NCBI GenBank assembly: GCA_041402045.1
Contig: JAWKSZ010000059.1
Span: 1-53,942, forward strand
DNA from: JAGQRJ01 sp041402045
GTDB taxonomy: Bacteria; Planctomycetota; J058
DNA length: 53,942 nt
Direction of reading: 5' to 3'
Position numbers and translations under genes: made by a program. A model generated the notes under the pieces. It saw only the letters and a program-made list of their open reading frames with translations. It was not told where the DNA came from and searched no databases. Below are positions 1 to 8,676 of this stretch, one piece after another (position 1 is the first letter of the stretch; every line of letters starts with the position of its first letter).

Positions 1-107
1 CCAAGCTCATGGGGGCCACGATACTGCCTGGGGCGGCGGCGTCGTCGCCGAGGGGGTCTGGCGTGGTCAGGGGGGCCGGGTCAGGCTGGGCGGAGAGGGG
101 AGGGCGT

Positions 108-1442
108 GTGGTCACGAGGCTCTCGATCGGCGCCTTGGGCGTCTTGGCAGCGGTCGCCGCGGGCGCGCAGGACCTGCCCCCGGAGACCGCCGCGCGCTGG
201 CTCATGGCTGGGGCCCTGGAGCCCGAGCAGGCGGTCGCGGCGTGGGAGGCGGCGGGGCTCGAGCCCGAGGCCGCCCTGGAGCTCGTGCAGGGGCTGGCCC
301 CCCAGCCCGACCCGGCCCTGACGCCGGGGACGCACACGGTCGAGCTCCGCGACGCGTCGGACCGCGAGAGCGAGGCCTACCTGTTCGTGCCCGAGGCGCC
401 GCAGGAGGACGGGACCTATCGCGTGCTCGTGTTCTTGCACGGGATCGGCGGGAACAACGAGCGCACCTTCGAGGGCGGGTGCCGAGTGGCCCCGCCGCAC
501 ACGATCGTGATCGGGCCGAGCTCGATCCGGCCGCCGAAGGACGAGCCCTACGAGGACCTGCGCACCGCCAGCCGCTTCGGGGTCGACGTCATGAAGCGCT
601 TCAAGACCTGGTGGCGCTACCAGCCCGACGCGTTCCCGCTCCAGGCGCTGCGCTTCGTGCGCCAGCGCTTCCCGGTCGACCACGACGGGGTGGTGCTCGC
701 CGGCTACAGCATGGGGGGCTTCGGCACCTGGAACCTGGGGCTGCGCTACCACGAGCGCTTCGCCGCGCTGGCGCCCATGGCCGGCGGGATCTCGCGGGAG
801 GAGTTCGCCCTCGGCAGCGACGAGGTCTCGCGCTGGCTCTTGGGGAACGCGCGGGGCACGCCCTGCTGGGTGCTGCACGGCGACGAGGACGAGGTCGTGC
901 CGGTGAAGTTCGACCGCGCGACCCACGAGGCGCTGACCGCGGCGAAGGTCGAGCACGTGTATCACGAGGTCAAGGGCGGGAAGCACCTGCTCACCGACTT
1001 CTTCGCGGGGGACGCGTTGACCGCGGAGCTGCGCGACTGGATCGGCGCGCAGCGGCGGGACGCGCACCCGGCGCTGGTGGAGCACTTCGCGATCGGGGCC
1101 TACCACGGCGGCGCCTACTGGCTGCGGGTGGACGAGCTCGACGAGCGCGGGCGGATCCTGGCGCGGGCCAAGAAGAGCAAGGTCCAGGTGCTGGTGCAGG
1201 GGGTCAAGCGCTTCACGCTCTACCTCGACCCCGAGGTGGTCGACGCGGGGCGCCGGATCACGGTCACGGTCAACGGCAAGACCGCGTCCAAGGGCAAGGT
1301 CGAGCCGAGCCTGCTCGCCGTGGCCGAGAGCCTGCGGCGCAGCGGCGATCCGCGGCTGGCCTACTGTCGCGCGCTGACGGTCGAGGTCCCGGCCGGGCTG
1401 CCCGAGGTCCCGGAGGCCGCCTGGGCGGCGGCGCGGAAGTAG
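108..1442 (+). CDS. Secreted alpha/beta hydrolase (esterase/peptidase-like)
   Basis: Probably an exported serine hydrolase of the dienelactone-hydrolase/prolyl-oligopeptidase type. The nucleophile elbow GYSMGGFG places Ser at about residue 201, HGDEDEVVP supplies the acid (about Asp261), and GGKHLL supplies the His (about 293). The start at GTG 108 is chosen because it follows a purine-rich ribosome-binding stretch (ggggaggg) and opens a clean signal peptide ending AAGAQ. An in-frame ATG at position 9 would add 33 residues in front of the signal. About 120 residues beyond the His may form a small accessory domain. The substrate cannot be read from the sequence. Confident in the fold, not in the specificity. 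Confidence 0.8.
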   Translation: MVTRLSIGALGVLAAVAAGAQDLPPETAARWLMAGALEPEQAVAAWEAAGLEPEAALELVQGLAPQPDPALTPGTHTVELRDASDRESEAYLFVPEAPQEDGTYRVLVFLHGIGGNNERTFEGGCRVAPPHTIVIGPSSIRPPKDEPYEDLRTASRFGVDVMKRFKTWWRYQPDAFPLQALRFVRQRFPVDHDGVVLAGYSMGGFGTWNLGLRYHERFAALAPMAGGISREEFALGSDEVSRWLLGNARGTPCWVLHGDEDEVVPVKFDRATHEALTAAKVEHVYHEVKGGKHLLTDFFAGDALTAELRDWIGAQRRDAHPALVEHFAIGAYHGGAYWLRVDELDERGRILARAKKSKVQVLVQGVKRFTLYLDPEVVDAGRRITVTVNGKTASKGKVEPSLLAVAESLRRSGDPRLAYCRALTVEVPAGLPEVPEAAWAAARK

Positions 1443-1455
1443 GGCTTACCGAGTC

Positions 1456-1489
1456 TTGACGCCCCATCGGGGCGGCGGGGATGTAGGGT
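1456..1489 (+). promoter_or_regulatory. Putative promoter with perfect hairpin for the TraB-like gene
   Basis: TTGACG at 1456-1461 resembles a -35 box. It is followed by a perfect inverted repeat CGCCCC-atc-GGGGCG (1461-1475) and -10 candidates GATGTA (1480-1485) or TAGGGT (1484-1489). The hairpin could be an operator or the terminator of the upstream hydrolase. It has no T-run. Confidence 0.35.
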
Positions 1490-1514
1490 GTGCCCCTCAA
1501 TGAAGGAGGACCCC

Positions 1515-2432
1515 GTGCGCGTGCGCTCTTTGCTTGCCCTGTCCCTGACGTTCCTGCTGCCGGTCGCGGCCCAGGACCAAGCCCCCCTCAGCGACTTCGT
1601 GCGCGTGATCGAGGCCCCCGGAGTGGGGGAGGTCCTCGAGTGCTCGATCCGCGAATACAAGGCGCCCAAGCCCGACTCCAAGGTCGGCCAGCGCATGTTC
1701 GGCGGCATGGGCGCCATGCTCGGCAAGCAGAAGCCGCTGCCGCCCCGGCCCACGGTCGTGCTCGTGAGCATGATCCACTTCGGTGAGCAGGGCTTCTTCT
1801 CCCAGGTGAAGGAGGAGCTGGCCAAGGCCGACCTCGTGCTCTACGAGGAGCAGGGCTCCGACGACATGAACGCCATGCAGGCGGAGATGATCCAAATGGC
1901 CACCGGCCTGCACTTCCAGGGCGCGGAGATCCCCCACGCCGGGAACGAGACCTGGCGCAGCGCGGACCTGACCCAGGAGCAGTTGTTCCGCCTGCTGGGG
2001 ATCCACCCGGACACGATCAAGCAAATGCAGGGAATGATGAAGGGCATGAAGCTCACGCCCAAGATGCTCGAGGCGAACCCTGCCATGAAGCAAATGCTCC
2101 CCAACCGGGCGCAGATCATCGCCCAAATGCGCAACGGCGCCCCCAGCCTCGGCGAGCAGCTCGGCGGCAAGGTGGGCGACGTGATCATTCGCCAGCGCAA
2201 CGCGGTGGCCATGGGCGAGCTGACCCGGGCGACCTACGAGGAGCGCAAGCGGATCGTGCTGATCTACGGCGCCGGGCACATGCCCGAGATCGAGGCCTAC
2301 CTCACCGGGCCCCTGGCCTACACCCGCCAGTCCCAGCGCTGGCTGAAGGCCGTCTACGCCGACCCCGAGGCCGCCACCCGGCAGCAGCAGCCCAGCTCCA
2401 AGGGCCTGCCCGCCGGCAGCCGCTGGTACTAG
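1515..2432 (+). CDS. Secreted TraB/GumN (Tiki)-like protein
   Basis: A 305-aa exported protein with weak resemblance to the TraB/GumN/Tiki superfamily, some members of which are metalloproteases. The supporting landmarks are an N-terminal SMIHFG block followed by ADLVLYEE, and a C-terminal IYGAGHMPEIEAYL block, which match the spaced H, E and GxxH motifs. The middle is Met-rich and helical. GTG 1515 is chosen over ATG 1500 because a perfect AGGAGG lies 5 nt upstream and the signal peptide (MRVRSLLALSLTFLLPVAAQ) begins there. Its stop codon TAG lies inside the left end of the 2430-2590 palindrome. The substrate is unknown, and the family call rests on motif spacing only. Confidence 0.6.
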   Translation: MRVRSLLALSLTFLLPVAAQDQAPLSDFVRVIEAPGVGEVLECSIREYKAPKPDSKVGQRMFGGMGAMLGKQKPLPPRPTVVLVSMIHFGEQGFFSQVKEELAKADLVLYEEQGSDDMNAMQAEMIQMATGLHFQGAEIPHAGNETWRSADLTQEQLFRLLGIHPDTIKQMQGMMKGMKLTPKMLEANPAMKQMLPNRAQIIAQMRNGAPSLGEQLGGKVGDVIIRQRNAVAMGELTRATYEERKRIVLIYGAGHMPEIEAYLTGPLAYTRQSQRWLKAVYADPEAATRQQQPSSKGLPAGSRWY

Positions 2433-2590
2433 TGCAGCACGTCAGAAGTTCCGGCACATCTCGCTTGCCCTCGCCGCCCCTGGCTTTGTTGCTCGTCGGT
2501 CACAATGGCCCGCATTGCTCCCTCCTCGCGCCTAGCCAGGGACGACGATTGCTGCGCGACCTGTGCCGGAACGTCTGACGCGCAGCACTA
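2430..2590. mobile_element. 161-bp MITE-like palindromic element
   Basis: The outer 29 bp (2430-2458) match the reverse complement of 2562-2590 at 26 of 29 positions. The inverted symmetry continues imperfectly inward to a second strong block (CCCTGGCT), giving arms of about 55 bp, with CAATG/CATTG near the centre. Both ends are TA followed by GTGC, as expected for a TA-duplicating (IS630/Tc1-type) non-autonomous element. There is no ORF inside. The left end supplies the stop codon of the upstream gene, and the right end lies 11 nt before the next start codon. It could instead be a large structured RNA or terminator. No second copy was seen in the window. Confidence 0.6.
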
Positions 2591-2601
2591 GCGCCCGGCG
2601 C

Positions 2602-3477
2602 ATGCCTCGCTCCCTCGGCCTCGCGCTGCTCCTGATCTCGACCTGGGCGTCGCCTGCCGGCGCTCAGGCGCGGGATCCGCTGAGCGCGGTGCCCCAGCGT
2701 CTGCACGCGGTGGTGCGCTTCGAGCTGCCTCGCGCGCTCGAGGTGTTCGAGGCCGAGGCGGCGGTCAAGCAGCGCCTGGCGCCCCTGGGCCTCGACCCGC
2801 GGGACCTGGAGGAGCTGACCCTGGCCCTCGACCTCGAGGCCGCGCAGCGGCTGAGCGGGGAGGGGGCGCTGCTCCTGCTGCGGGGCAAGCTCGACGCCGA
2901 GCTCGTGCAGTTCCTGGGCTTCGTGCTCGCCGGGAGCGAGCGCGCCTGGGGGCAACGCCGCTACCTCCTGGTGCCGCGCTTCCCCGAGGTCGAGGTCCCG
3001 GTGGCGATCGCGCTGCTCGAGCCGGGGCTCCTGGCGCTCGGCTCCGAGGCCCTGGTGCGGGAGGCCCTCGCGACCTTCGCCGGCGAGGCGCCTTCCTTGC
3101 TCCTGGATCCGAGCTTCACCCGCGAAGCGGCCCAGGTCGGCGGCGGCCTGGGCTGGTGCGTGCTCCGCGTGGCGCCGGACGCCGCGCCCGCCGTGCGCTC
3201 CTTCGGGGTGCGCACGCTGCGCGCGCGGCTCTCCGAGGAGGCCGGCGTGCTGCGGGTGCAGCAGACCTCGACCTACCCCGACTACGCCACGTCGGAGCTC
3301 GCGATCGCCCAGGCGGCCGAGCTGTGGCTCGCGGCGCAGGGCCACCTCGCCGGGCGCGGCCTGCGCGTCCCGGCCTCCGTGCGCCCGGGGCTCCTCGGCT
3401 CCCAGGTCGAGCGCGACGACACCTCGATTCGCCTGGAGCTCGAGCTCGACCTCGCGCGCTGGCTGGGCTCTCGCTAG
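2602..3477 (+). CDS. Secreted protein of unknown function (291 aa)
   Basis: Not recognised. ATG 2602 opens a clear signal peptide (SLGLALLLISTWASPAGAQA). An in-frame ATG at 2563 lies inside the palindromic element and is less likely. The mature part is rich in Leu, Ala, Glu and Arg, alternates predicted helices and strands, contains one Cys (GWCVLRV), and has no membrane segment. The mid-section (RYLLVPRFPEVEVPVAIALLE) looks like a compact alpha/beta domain. Its start abuts the MITE-like element, so its promoter or leader may derive from that element. Confidence 0.55.
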   Translation: MPRSLGLALLLISTWASPAGAQARDPLSAVPQRLHAVVRFELPRALEVFEAEAAVKQRLAPLGLDPRDLEELTLALDLEAAQRLSGEGALLLLRGKLDAELVQFLGFVLAGSERAWGQRRYLLVPRFPEVEVPVAIALLEPGLLALGSEALVREALATFAGEAPSLLLDPSFTREAAQVGGGLGWCVLRVAPDAAPAVRSFGVRTLRARLSEEAGVLRVQQTSTYPDYATSELAIAQAAELWLAAQGHLAGRGLRVPASVRPGLLGSQVERDDTSIRLELELDLARWLGSR

Positions 3478-3509
3478 CGCGCGCCCCGCAGACCGGAGCG
3501 AGTCCGCCG

Positions 3510-4370
3510 TTAGCGCGCTCGCAGCTCGAGGGCCGCGTAGCTCGCCGGGTGTCCGGAGCGGTAGCCGCTCAGGTGGTAGCGCGCTGGTTGGTAGTGGGCC
3601 TCCGCCGTGTAGGGCTCGAGGAAGTTGCCGGCCACCAGGTCATGGCGCACGAAGAACGCGTTCGAGCCGGTCAGGTTGCAGCCCACGAGGCGGTAGCCCC
3701 GGGGGCGCATGCGCGCCTCGAGGGTGGTCAGCGAGGCGCCGAAGCAGTCGTCGCCCTCCCAGAGGAAGTCGGGGTCGTAGCTCAGGCAGTACTCGATCGG
3801 CGGGGGGAACTTGGCGTTGTATTCCAGGACCACGACCCGCGGTCGCACGCACTGGATCGCCTCGAACACGTGCAGGTCGTTGCCGTCTATGTCGAGGGAG
3901 AGCAGGTCGATCTCTGCCACGTCGAGCGCGCCCGCCAACAGCCCGTCGACGTTCTCCCGGTTGACGTAGCGCTCGACGATCTGCAGGGCGCCGCTCTCCA
4001 GGGTGCGCGGCAGGCCCCGGCGGATCTGCTGCACGTAGGGCGGGTGGCCCTCGACCCACACCCCGGTCCAGCCCTGGAACAGGAGGGCGAGGGTGTTGTT
4101 CTCGAGCCCCGCCTCGACCCCCACCTCGACGAAGCGCTGGTTGGTGGTCCCGACCCGCCGGAAGATCTCGGCCAGGATCCCGTCCTCGTCGTTCTGCGAG
4201 TAGACCTTGGCGCCGGAGCGGATCAGGCAGCGCGGGTCGGCGTGGCGAGGGTCCGCCCGCAGCCGCGCGAGCTCCTGCTCCACGAGCAGTTGCCGCAGCC
4301 CTTCTTGGAGCCGCGTCCCGCGCGCCTCGTCCAGCCGCGCCCGCACCCGCCGCGCGAACTTGTCGAGCAT
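3510..4370 (-). CDS. FkbM-like SAM-dependent methyltransferase
   Basis: A 286-aa class I methyltransferase resembling the FkbM group, which often O-methylates sugars or polyketides. The glycine-rich SAM motif is FVEVGVEAGLENN, about 80-95 residues in. It is followed by VWVEG (acidic end of strand 2), LLSLDIDGND and VVVLEYNAKFPP, and the C-terminal GSNAFFV block typical of the group. The ATG is preceded by GGGAGG at good spacing. It is transcribed divergently from the S41 protease gene across 117 bp, with a possible -10 TAGAAT on its strand (4396-4391). A role in surface glycan modification is inference. Confidence 0.75.
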   Translation of the reverse strand: MLDKFARRVRARLDEARGTRLQEGLRQLLVEQELARLRADPRHADPRCLIRSGAKVYSQNDEDGILAEIFRRVGTTNQRFVEVGVEAGLENNTLALLFQGWTGVWVEGHPPYVQQIRRGLPRTLESGALQIVERYVNRENVDGLLAGALDVAEIDLLSLDIDGNDLHVFEAIQCVRPRVVVLEYNAKFPPPIEYCLSYDPDFLWEGDDCFGASLTTLEARMRPRGYRLVGCNLTGSNAFFVRHDLVAGNFLEPYTAEAHYQPARYHLSGYRSGHPASYAALELRAR

Positions 4371-4452
4371 GAGAGGCCTCCCTGCTGAGCATTCTAGGGC
4401 GCGGCTCGCCGGTTACCCCCCACGGCCTCTCGCCGTCGCGCGTGCGCTGAGC

Positions 4453-4481
4453 TTGACGGCGCGCGCCAGCCCCCGCACACT
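4453..4481 (+). promoter_or_regulatory. Sigma70-like promoter giving a near-leaderless protease mRNA
   Basis: TTGACG (4453-4458), a 17-bp spacer and CACACT (4476-4481) stand 6 nt before ATG 4488. There is no Shine-Dalgarno between them, so the transcript is probably leaderless. Confidence 0.4.
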
Positions 4482-4487
4482 CGCCCC

Positions 4488-5819
4488 ATGACCTCTCCGC
4501 GCGATCTCGCTCTCGGCCTGGGACTGGGCCTCGTGCTCGCCCTCCTGCACCAGGGGAGCCTGGGGGTGGTGTGGACGGACCCCGGCACGAGCGGGCTGGC
4601 GACGATCGCCGAGGCCCAGCGCCTGATCGAGGACCGCTGGGTCGAGGAGCCGAACGAGACCGAGCTGCGGGACGGAGCGCTGGCCGGCATGGTGAGCTCG
4701 CTGGACCGCTTCTCGAGCTACGTGCCCCCGCAGCAGCTCACGGCGTTCAACGAGCGCACCAGCGGGCAGTTCGGGGGGCTGGGGATCCTGATCGAGATCC
4801 ACGAGGGGCGGCTGCGGGTGCTGGCGCCGTTCAAGGGCACGCCGGCCTGGGAGGCGCGGCTCCTGCCCGGGGACGTGATCGCCAAGGTCGACGGGGAGGT
4901 GCTGTCCGGGCTCGAGCACACCACCGACGGCGCCGAGAAGCTCAAGGGCGCGCCGGGCAGCCAGGTGGTGCTGACGATCGAGCGCCCGGGGCGGGAGGGG
5001 GCCTTCGACCTGACCCTCACCCGGGCCCGGATCGACCGGGAGAGCGTGCGCCGCGAGCGGATCCTCGGCGACGGGATCGGCTATCTGTTCGTCGAGAGCT
5101 TCAACGCCGCGACCGCGCAGCAGTTCCGCGACGCGATCCAGCGCCTCGAGGCCCAGGGCCTGCGGGCGCTGATCCTCGACCTGCGGGACAACGGGGGCGG
5201 CTACGTGGACGCGGCGGTGGACGTGGCCGACCTGTTCCTCCCCGCGGACACGCTGGTGGTGACCACCCGGGGCAGGGGCGGCGCGGTGGCCGAGGCCCAC
5301 GAGACCCGCGAACCCCAGGTCACCTCGGTGCCGGTGGCGGTCCTGATCAACCAACACACCGCGAGCGCGTCCGAGATCCTCGCGGGCGCGCTGGTGGACT
5401 GCGGGGTGGCCGCGGCGGTCGGCGTGCGCAGCTACGGGAAGGGCTCCGTCCAATCCCTGCTCTACCTGATCGGCGGCACGGCGAAGCTGAAGCTGACCAC
5501 GCACTACTTCTTCACCCCCAGCGGGCGGCGGATCCACCAGGGCAAGCTCCCCGACGACGACCCGGCGTGGGGGATCCTGCCCACCCTCGAGGTCCCGATC
5601 ACGGACGAGGTTCGGCGCGACGTGCTCACCGCCGAGGCGGATTGGGAGCTGCAGCGCCTCCAGGCCGAAGCCCTCGAGCGCCCCTTCGACCCGACCGAGA
5701 CCCTGCAGCGCGACGACCCTCAGGTCCGCGCTGCCTACGGGCACCTGCAGCGCGTGTTGGCGGGGAGCGAAGAGCTGGGCGAGTCCTCGACGGCCGCCGT
5801 CGACTCCGGCGACCGGTGA
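4488..5819 (+). CDS. S41 family C-terminal processing peptidase (CtpA/Tsp-like)
   Basis: A 443-aa exported, probably membrane-anchored serine protease. Order of parts: an N-terminal hydrophobic anchor (GLGLGLVLALLHQG), a helical S41 N-domain (DRFSSYVPPQQ), a PDZ domain (FGGLGILIEI to about residue 175), and the protease core. The Ser/Lys dyad reads Ser293 in TASASEI and Lys318 in YGKGSVQ. The 25-residue spacing equals that of E. coli Tsp (S430/K455). RDNGGGYVDAAV is the conserved core strand. Family members trim or degrade periplasmic proteins using PDZ-gated C-terminal recognition. The stop overlaps the next gene (GTGA), so the two are probably translationally coupled. Confidence 0.93.
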   Translation: MTSPRDLALGLGLGLVLALLHQGSLGVVWTDPGTSGLATIAEAQRLIEDRWVEEPNETELRDGALAGMVSSLDRFSSYVPPQQLTAFNERTSGQFGGLGILIEIHEGRLRVLAPFKGTPAWEARLLPGDVIAKVDGEVLSGLEHTTDGAEKLKGAPGSQVVLTIERPGREGAFDLTLTRARIDRESVRRERILGDGIGYLFVESFNAATAQQFRDAIQRLEAQGLRALILDLRDNGGGYVDAAVDVADLFLPADTLVVTTRGRGGAVAEAHETREPQVTSVPVAVLINQHTASASEILAGALVDCGVAAAVGVRSYGKGSVQSLLYLIGGTAKLKLTTHYFFTPSGRRIHQGKLPDDDPAWGILPTLEVPITDEVRRDVLTAEADWELQRLQAEALERPFDPTETLQRDDPQVRAAYGHLQRVLAGSEELGESSTAAVDSGDR

Positions 5820-6802
5820 CCGAGCGGGGGCGCCCGCGGGTGGGCGTGCTCACCGACCTGGACGAGGAGAGCCGCGCCGCGTGCCTGCAGGCCCTCGGCG
5901 CGCTGGACCTCGAGCTCTCGCTGCCCCCGGCCGAGCCCGCCGGCTGCCAGGTGCTCGTGGGCGGACGTCCGCGGGAGGCGGACCTGGAGCGCAACCCGGG
6001 GCTCGAGGTGCTCCTGATCCCCTTCGCGGGGCTGCCGCCCCCGACCCACGCGCTCATGCTCTCCCGGGCGCCGGACGTGGCCGTCCACAACCTGCACCAC
6101 AACGCCGCGGCGACCGCGGAGGGCGCGCTGGGTCTCCTGCTCGCGGTGGCTCGGCGCCTGCTCCCCGCCGACCGCGCGCTGCGGGCGGGGGACTGGGGAC
6201 CGCGCTACGAGGACCCCGGCACGAGCCAGATCCTCGCGGGGAAGCGCGCCCTGATCCTGGGCTACGGCGCGATCGGCGCGCGGGTCGCGCGGGTCCTGAG
6301 GGCGCTGGACGTCGAGGTCGTCGCCGTGCGCCGGCGCCCGCAGCCCACCGACCCCGCGTGGGTGCGCGGCGGCGACGCGCTGGACGCCCTGCTCCCGGAG
6401 GCGCAGCTCCTGATCGTGTGCCTGCCCGAGACCGAGGCGACGCGGGGGCTCCTGGACGCGCGGCGCCTGGCCGCGCTCCCGCGGGGGGCGCTGCTGGTGA
6501 ACGTCGGGCGCGGACCGGTGATCGACGAGCGCGCGCTCTACGAGGCCCTGCGGGAGGGGCAGCTCGGCGGGGCAGGCCTCGACGTGTGGTACCGCTACCC
6601 CCAGGACCCGGACGCGCGGCGCGCGACGCAGCCGAGCGCGTTCCCGTTCCACGCGCTGGAGCAGGTCGTGCTCAGCCCGCACCGGGTCGCCCACGGCGAC
6701 GCCAACGAAGGCCTGCGCTGGCGCGCCGTGGCCCAGTTCTTGCGCGCCTACGCGGCGGGGGAGCCGCTGCCGCACCGGGTCGACCTCGCCGCCGGCTACT
6801 GA
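5816..6802 (+). CDS. D-isomer 2-hydroxyacid dehydrogenase family protein
   Basis: A 328-aa NAD-binding oxidoreductase. The Rossmann motif GYGAIG begins at residue 149, the substrate-binding Arg is in NVGRGPVIDE (Arg232), and the catalytic His is in SPHRV (His289). Between them the usual VFExEP segment, which carries the acidic partner of the His, reads LDVWYRYPQDPDAR instead. The conventional Glu is therefore absent or moved. A W-Y-x-Y-P variant occurs in some family members, as I remember it. The start GTG 5816 overlaps the protease stop (GTGA). The product is soluble, with no signal. The substrate is unknown; phosphoglycerate, glyoxylate or formate are all possible. Confidence 0.85.
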   Translation: MTERGRPRVGVLTDLDEESRAACLQALGALDLELSLPPAEPAGCQVLVGGRPREADLERNPGLEVLLIPFAGLPPPTHALMLSRAPDVAVHNLHHNAAATAEGALGLLLAVARRLLPADRALRAGDWGPRYEDPGTSQILAGKRALILGYGAIGARVARVLRALDVEVVAVRRRPQPTDPAWVRGGDALDALLPEAQLLIVCLPETEATRGLLDARRLAALPRGALLVNVGRGPVIDERALYEALREGQLGGAGLDVWYRYPQDPDARRATQPSAFPFHALEQVVLSPHRVAHGDANEGLRWRAVAQFLRAYAAGEPLPHRVDLAAGY

Positions 6803-7123
6803 CCGGCCCTCGTCACCGTCGACATGCAGGCCCGCGTGCACGCGCGGACCCCGCGCTCGGCGTGACGCCGCTCCTCCCCCACGGCGAGGCTGGAGGACCC
6901 TCGAGCGACGCCCAGGACTGAAGTAAGCCCCGCAGCGCCCCTGCGACGGCAGGCGGACGGTTTCCGCGGCGGCAGGCCCGCCCGCGGTGGATCGTTCCGC
7001 CAGCCGGCGCACTTCCGTCGGAGGACGGGCCCAGCATGGACTCCATTCGCCGCAACCATGGCACTTGGGGCCCTGGCACGGTCGCTGCTCACGGTCGCGA
7101 CGAGAGAAGTGAGAGGCCCCCCC
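6803..7123. other. 321-bp intergenic region
   Basis: No gene seen. It holds a 12-bp perfect palindrome CGCGTGCACGCG (6833-6844) and the string CAGGCGGACGGTTTCCG (6950-6966), which recurs with one internal change at 9811-9827 in another intergenic region. A small CCGTC/GACGG hairpin and a GAGAGG ribosome-binding site lie before GTG 7124. No convincing terminator with a T-run follows the dehydrogenase. Confidence 0.4.
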
Positions 7124-8029
7124 GTGAAGTCCTTCGTGTCCCTGGCGCTCCTGGCGCTGCTGCTCGGTCTGTGTCCCGCCTTCGCCCAGGACGGGCTGCA
7201 GTCCTTCCCCGCTCCCCCCGAGGTCCGCCGGATCGGCGAGCTGCAAGCCGAGCAGATCGGCCGCGAGCTGCGCTCGGCCACGGTGCGCGCGCGGGAGAAC
7301 GTGGTGATCGTGGAGTTCGCCTACGACCGCGACCTCGAGATCGCCTTGATCCAGACCACCCCCGAGATCCTCCAGGTCGCGATCGGCATGATCACGCCGG
7401 ACGCGGGGACCCTCGCCGTCACGCTCTTCTCCGAGACCTCGGCGGAGCAAGTGATCGGGGTGTCCTTCACGCAGCCCGCCGCCGACGGCGACCCCCTGGC
7501 CGGGCTCCCCGCCCGCGAGGTGCGGCGCATGCTCGACGCGTTCCAGGCCGCGACTGGCTCTCAGCCCGGCTCGGGCGACGAGGGTCAGCTCGTGGCGGCG
7601 AGCGTGGACTGGCGCGCCAGCGACGCGCCGGACGGGGCGGGGGCCACGCTCCTGCGCTCGACCCCCGCGACCGCCGGGACCTTCGGCGTCTACGCGCAGC
7701 TGTTCCGCACCGGCTTCAGCTTCGCGCAGGGCTACGACGTGCGGACCAAGCCCAACGGCGACATGCAGGCGCGTCGCCCCGACGGGCCGCGCTCCGCGGC
7801 GAACTTCGTCGAGCTGCGCCACGACGGCGCGGGCGGCGGCGTGGTCCTCATGGGCTACGACCCGCAGACCGCGCGCGGGCTGGAGCGCTACCTGGCCGAG
7901 GTGCTGCGCGCGGTGGACGAGCCCGAGGCCGCCGACGTGGTGCGCCCCGCCACCCCCCAGGGGTCGGGCGACGGCCAGGCCCCGGATCCCCAGACCCTGA
8001 CCGGGGCCTTGCAGAGCGCGGGCAAGTAG
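7124..8029 (+). CDS. Secreted protein of unknown function (301 aa)
   Basis: Not recognised. GTG 7124 follows GAGAGG and opens a textbook signal peptide (SFVSLALLALLLGLCPAFAQ). An ATG 66 nt upstream would bury the signal. The mature chain carries an alpha/beta segment (VVIVEFAYDRDLEIALIQ), a polar middle, and a C-terminal part with FVELRHDG and VVLMGYDPQ, ending in a Pro/Gly/Gln-rich tail. There are no Cys residues in the mature part and no obvious catalytic motif. It probably acts in the periplasm. Confidence 0.55.
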   Translation: MKSFVSLALLALLLGLCPAFAQDGLQSFPAPPEVRRIGELQAEQIGRELRSATVRARENVVIVEFAYDRDLEIALIQTTPEILQVAIGMITPDAGTLAVTLFSETSAEQVIGVSFTQPAADGDPLAGLPAREVRRMLDAFQAATGSQPGSGDEGQLVAASVDWRASDAPDGAGATLLRSTPATAGTFGVYAQLFRTGFSFAQGYDVRTKPNGDMQARRPDGPRSAANFVELRHDGAGGGVVLMGYDPQTARGLERYLAEVLRAVDEPEAADVVRPATPQGSGDGQAPDPQTLTGALQSAGK

Positions 8030-8034
8030 CCCGA

Positions 8035-8676
8035 TCACTCCAGGTCGCGCAGGAGCGCCTCGCGGGCCGCGTTGATCCGCTTGAACTTCTCGTGGGCCAG
8101 GGCCTGGAACGACGCGTCCAGGCCCGCGAACTTGTCCGGGTGATACTGCTTGGCGAGCGCGCGGAACGCGCGCTCGACCTCGGCGCGGTCGGCGGTGAGC
8201 GCGACTCCCAGGACCGCGTAGTGCGACTCGAACTCCGACGGCTCGGGCTCGACGGGCGGGGGAGCCTCAGGCTCCGGCTCCTCCTGCTCCTGAGGCTCGG
8301 GCTCGGCCTCGGGCGCCTCCGCCGCCGGCCGCCGCCGGCGACGGGTCGGCGCCGAGAGCGGGCGCGCCTTCCCCTCCCGGATCAGCTCGTCGGCGTAGGG
8401 CCCGTGGAACCACTCCTTGCGCCCTGCGCGCCGGCGGTAGTAGTCGCGCTTGGCGTCCAGGGCCAGGCGCTGCTCGCTGCTGAAGAGCGCCCAGAAGGCC
8501 TCGGCCAGGGGGACGATCGGGGGCGGGGCCGCGAGCAGGTAGCCCGCGCGGTTGCGCTCCACGTGGGACGGCCGGCGACAGGCGGTGCAGCGGTAGTGGA
8601 AGAACGGCCCCCCGTCGCGCACCCGGCGGGGCATGAGGGTGCCGTCGCGCTCGATCAGCTCGCGTTGCAGCGGCAC
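8035..8676 (-). CDS. J-domain (DnaJ-like) protein with N-terminal zinc-ribbon remnant
   Basis: The C-terminal 70 residues form a J-domain (HYAVLGVALTADRAEVERAF, then KQYHPDKF with the HPD triad), which would stimulate a DnaK-type Hsp70. A Pro/Glu-rich linker and an Arg-rich patch separate it from an N-terminal part with CTACRR. From the conventional GTG at 8676 only one CxxC is present. The in-frame codons just upstream (8677-8712) encode a second, CWFC, with GGGAGGG further upstream but no ATG, GTG or TTG. The true start may therefore be a rare codon, with ACG 8712 the best spaced. The full protein would then have a four-Cys zinc ribbon. Divergent from the phosphoesterase. Confidence 0.75.
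   Translation of the reverse strand: MPLQRELIERDGTLMPRRVRDGGPFFHYRCTACRRPSHVERNRAGYLLAAPPPIVPLAEAFWALFSSEQRLALDAKRDYYRRRAGRKEWFHGPYADELIREGKARPLSAPTRRRRRPAAEAPEAEPEPQEQEEPEPEAPPPVEPEPSEFESHYAVLGVALTADRAEVERAFRALAKQYHPDKFAGLDASFQALAHEKFKRINAAREALLRDLE

Noticed and set aside
5816..6802. Considered calling it phosphoglycerate dehydrogenase (serA)
   Set aside because: No ACT or ASB domain, and an atypical active-site loop. Only the broad family is supported.
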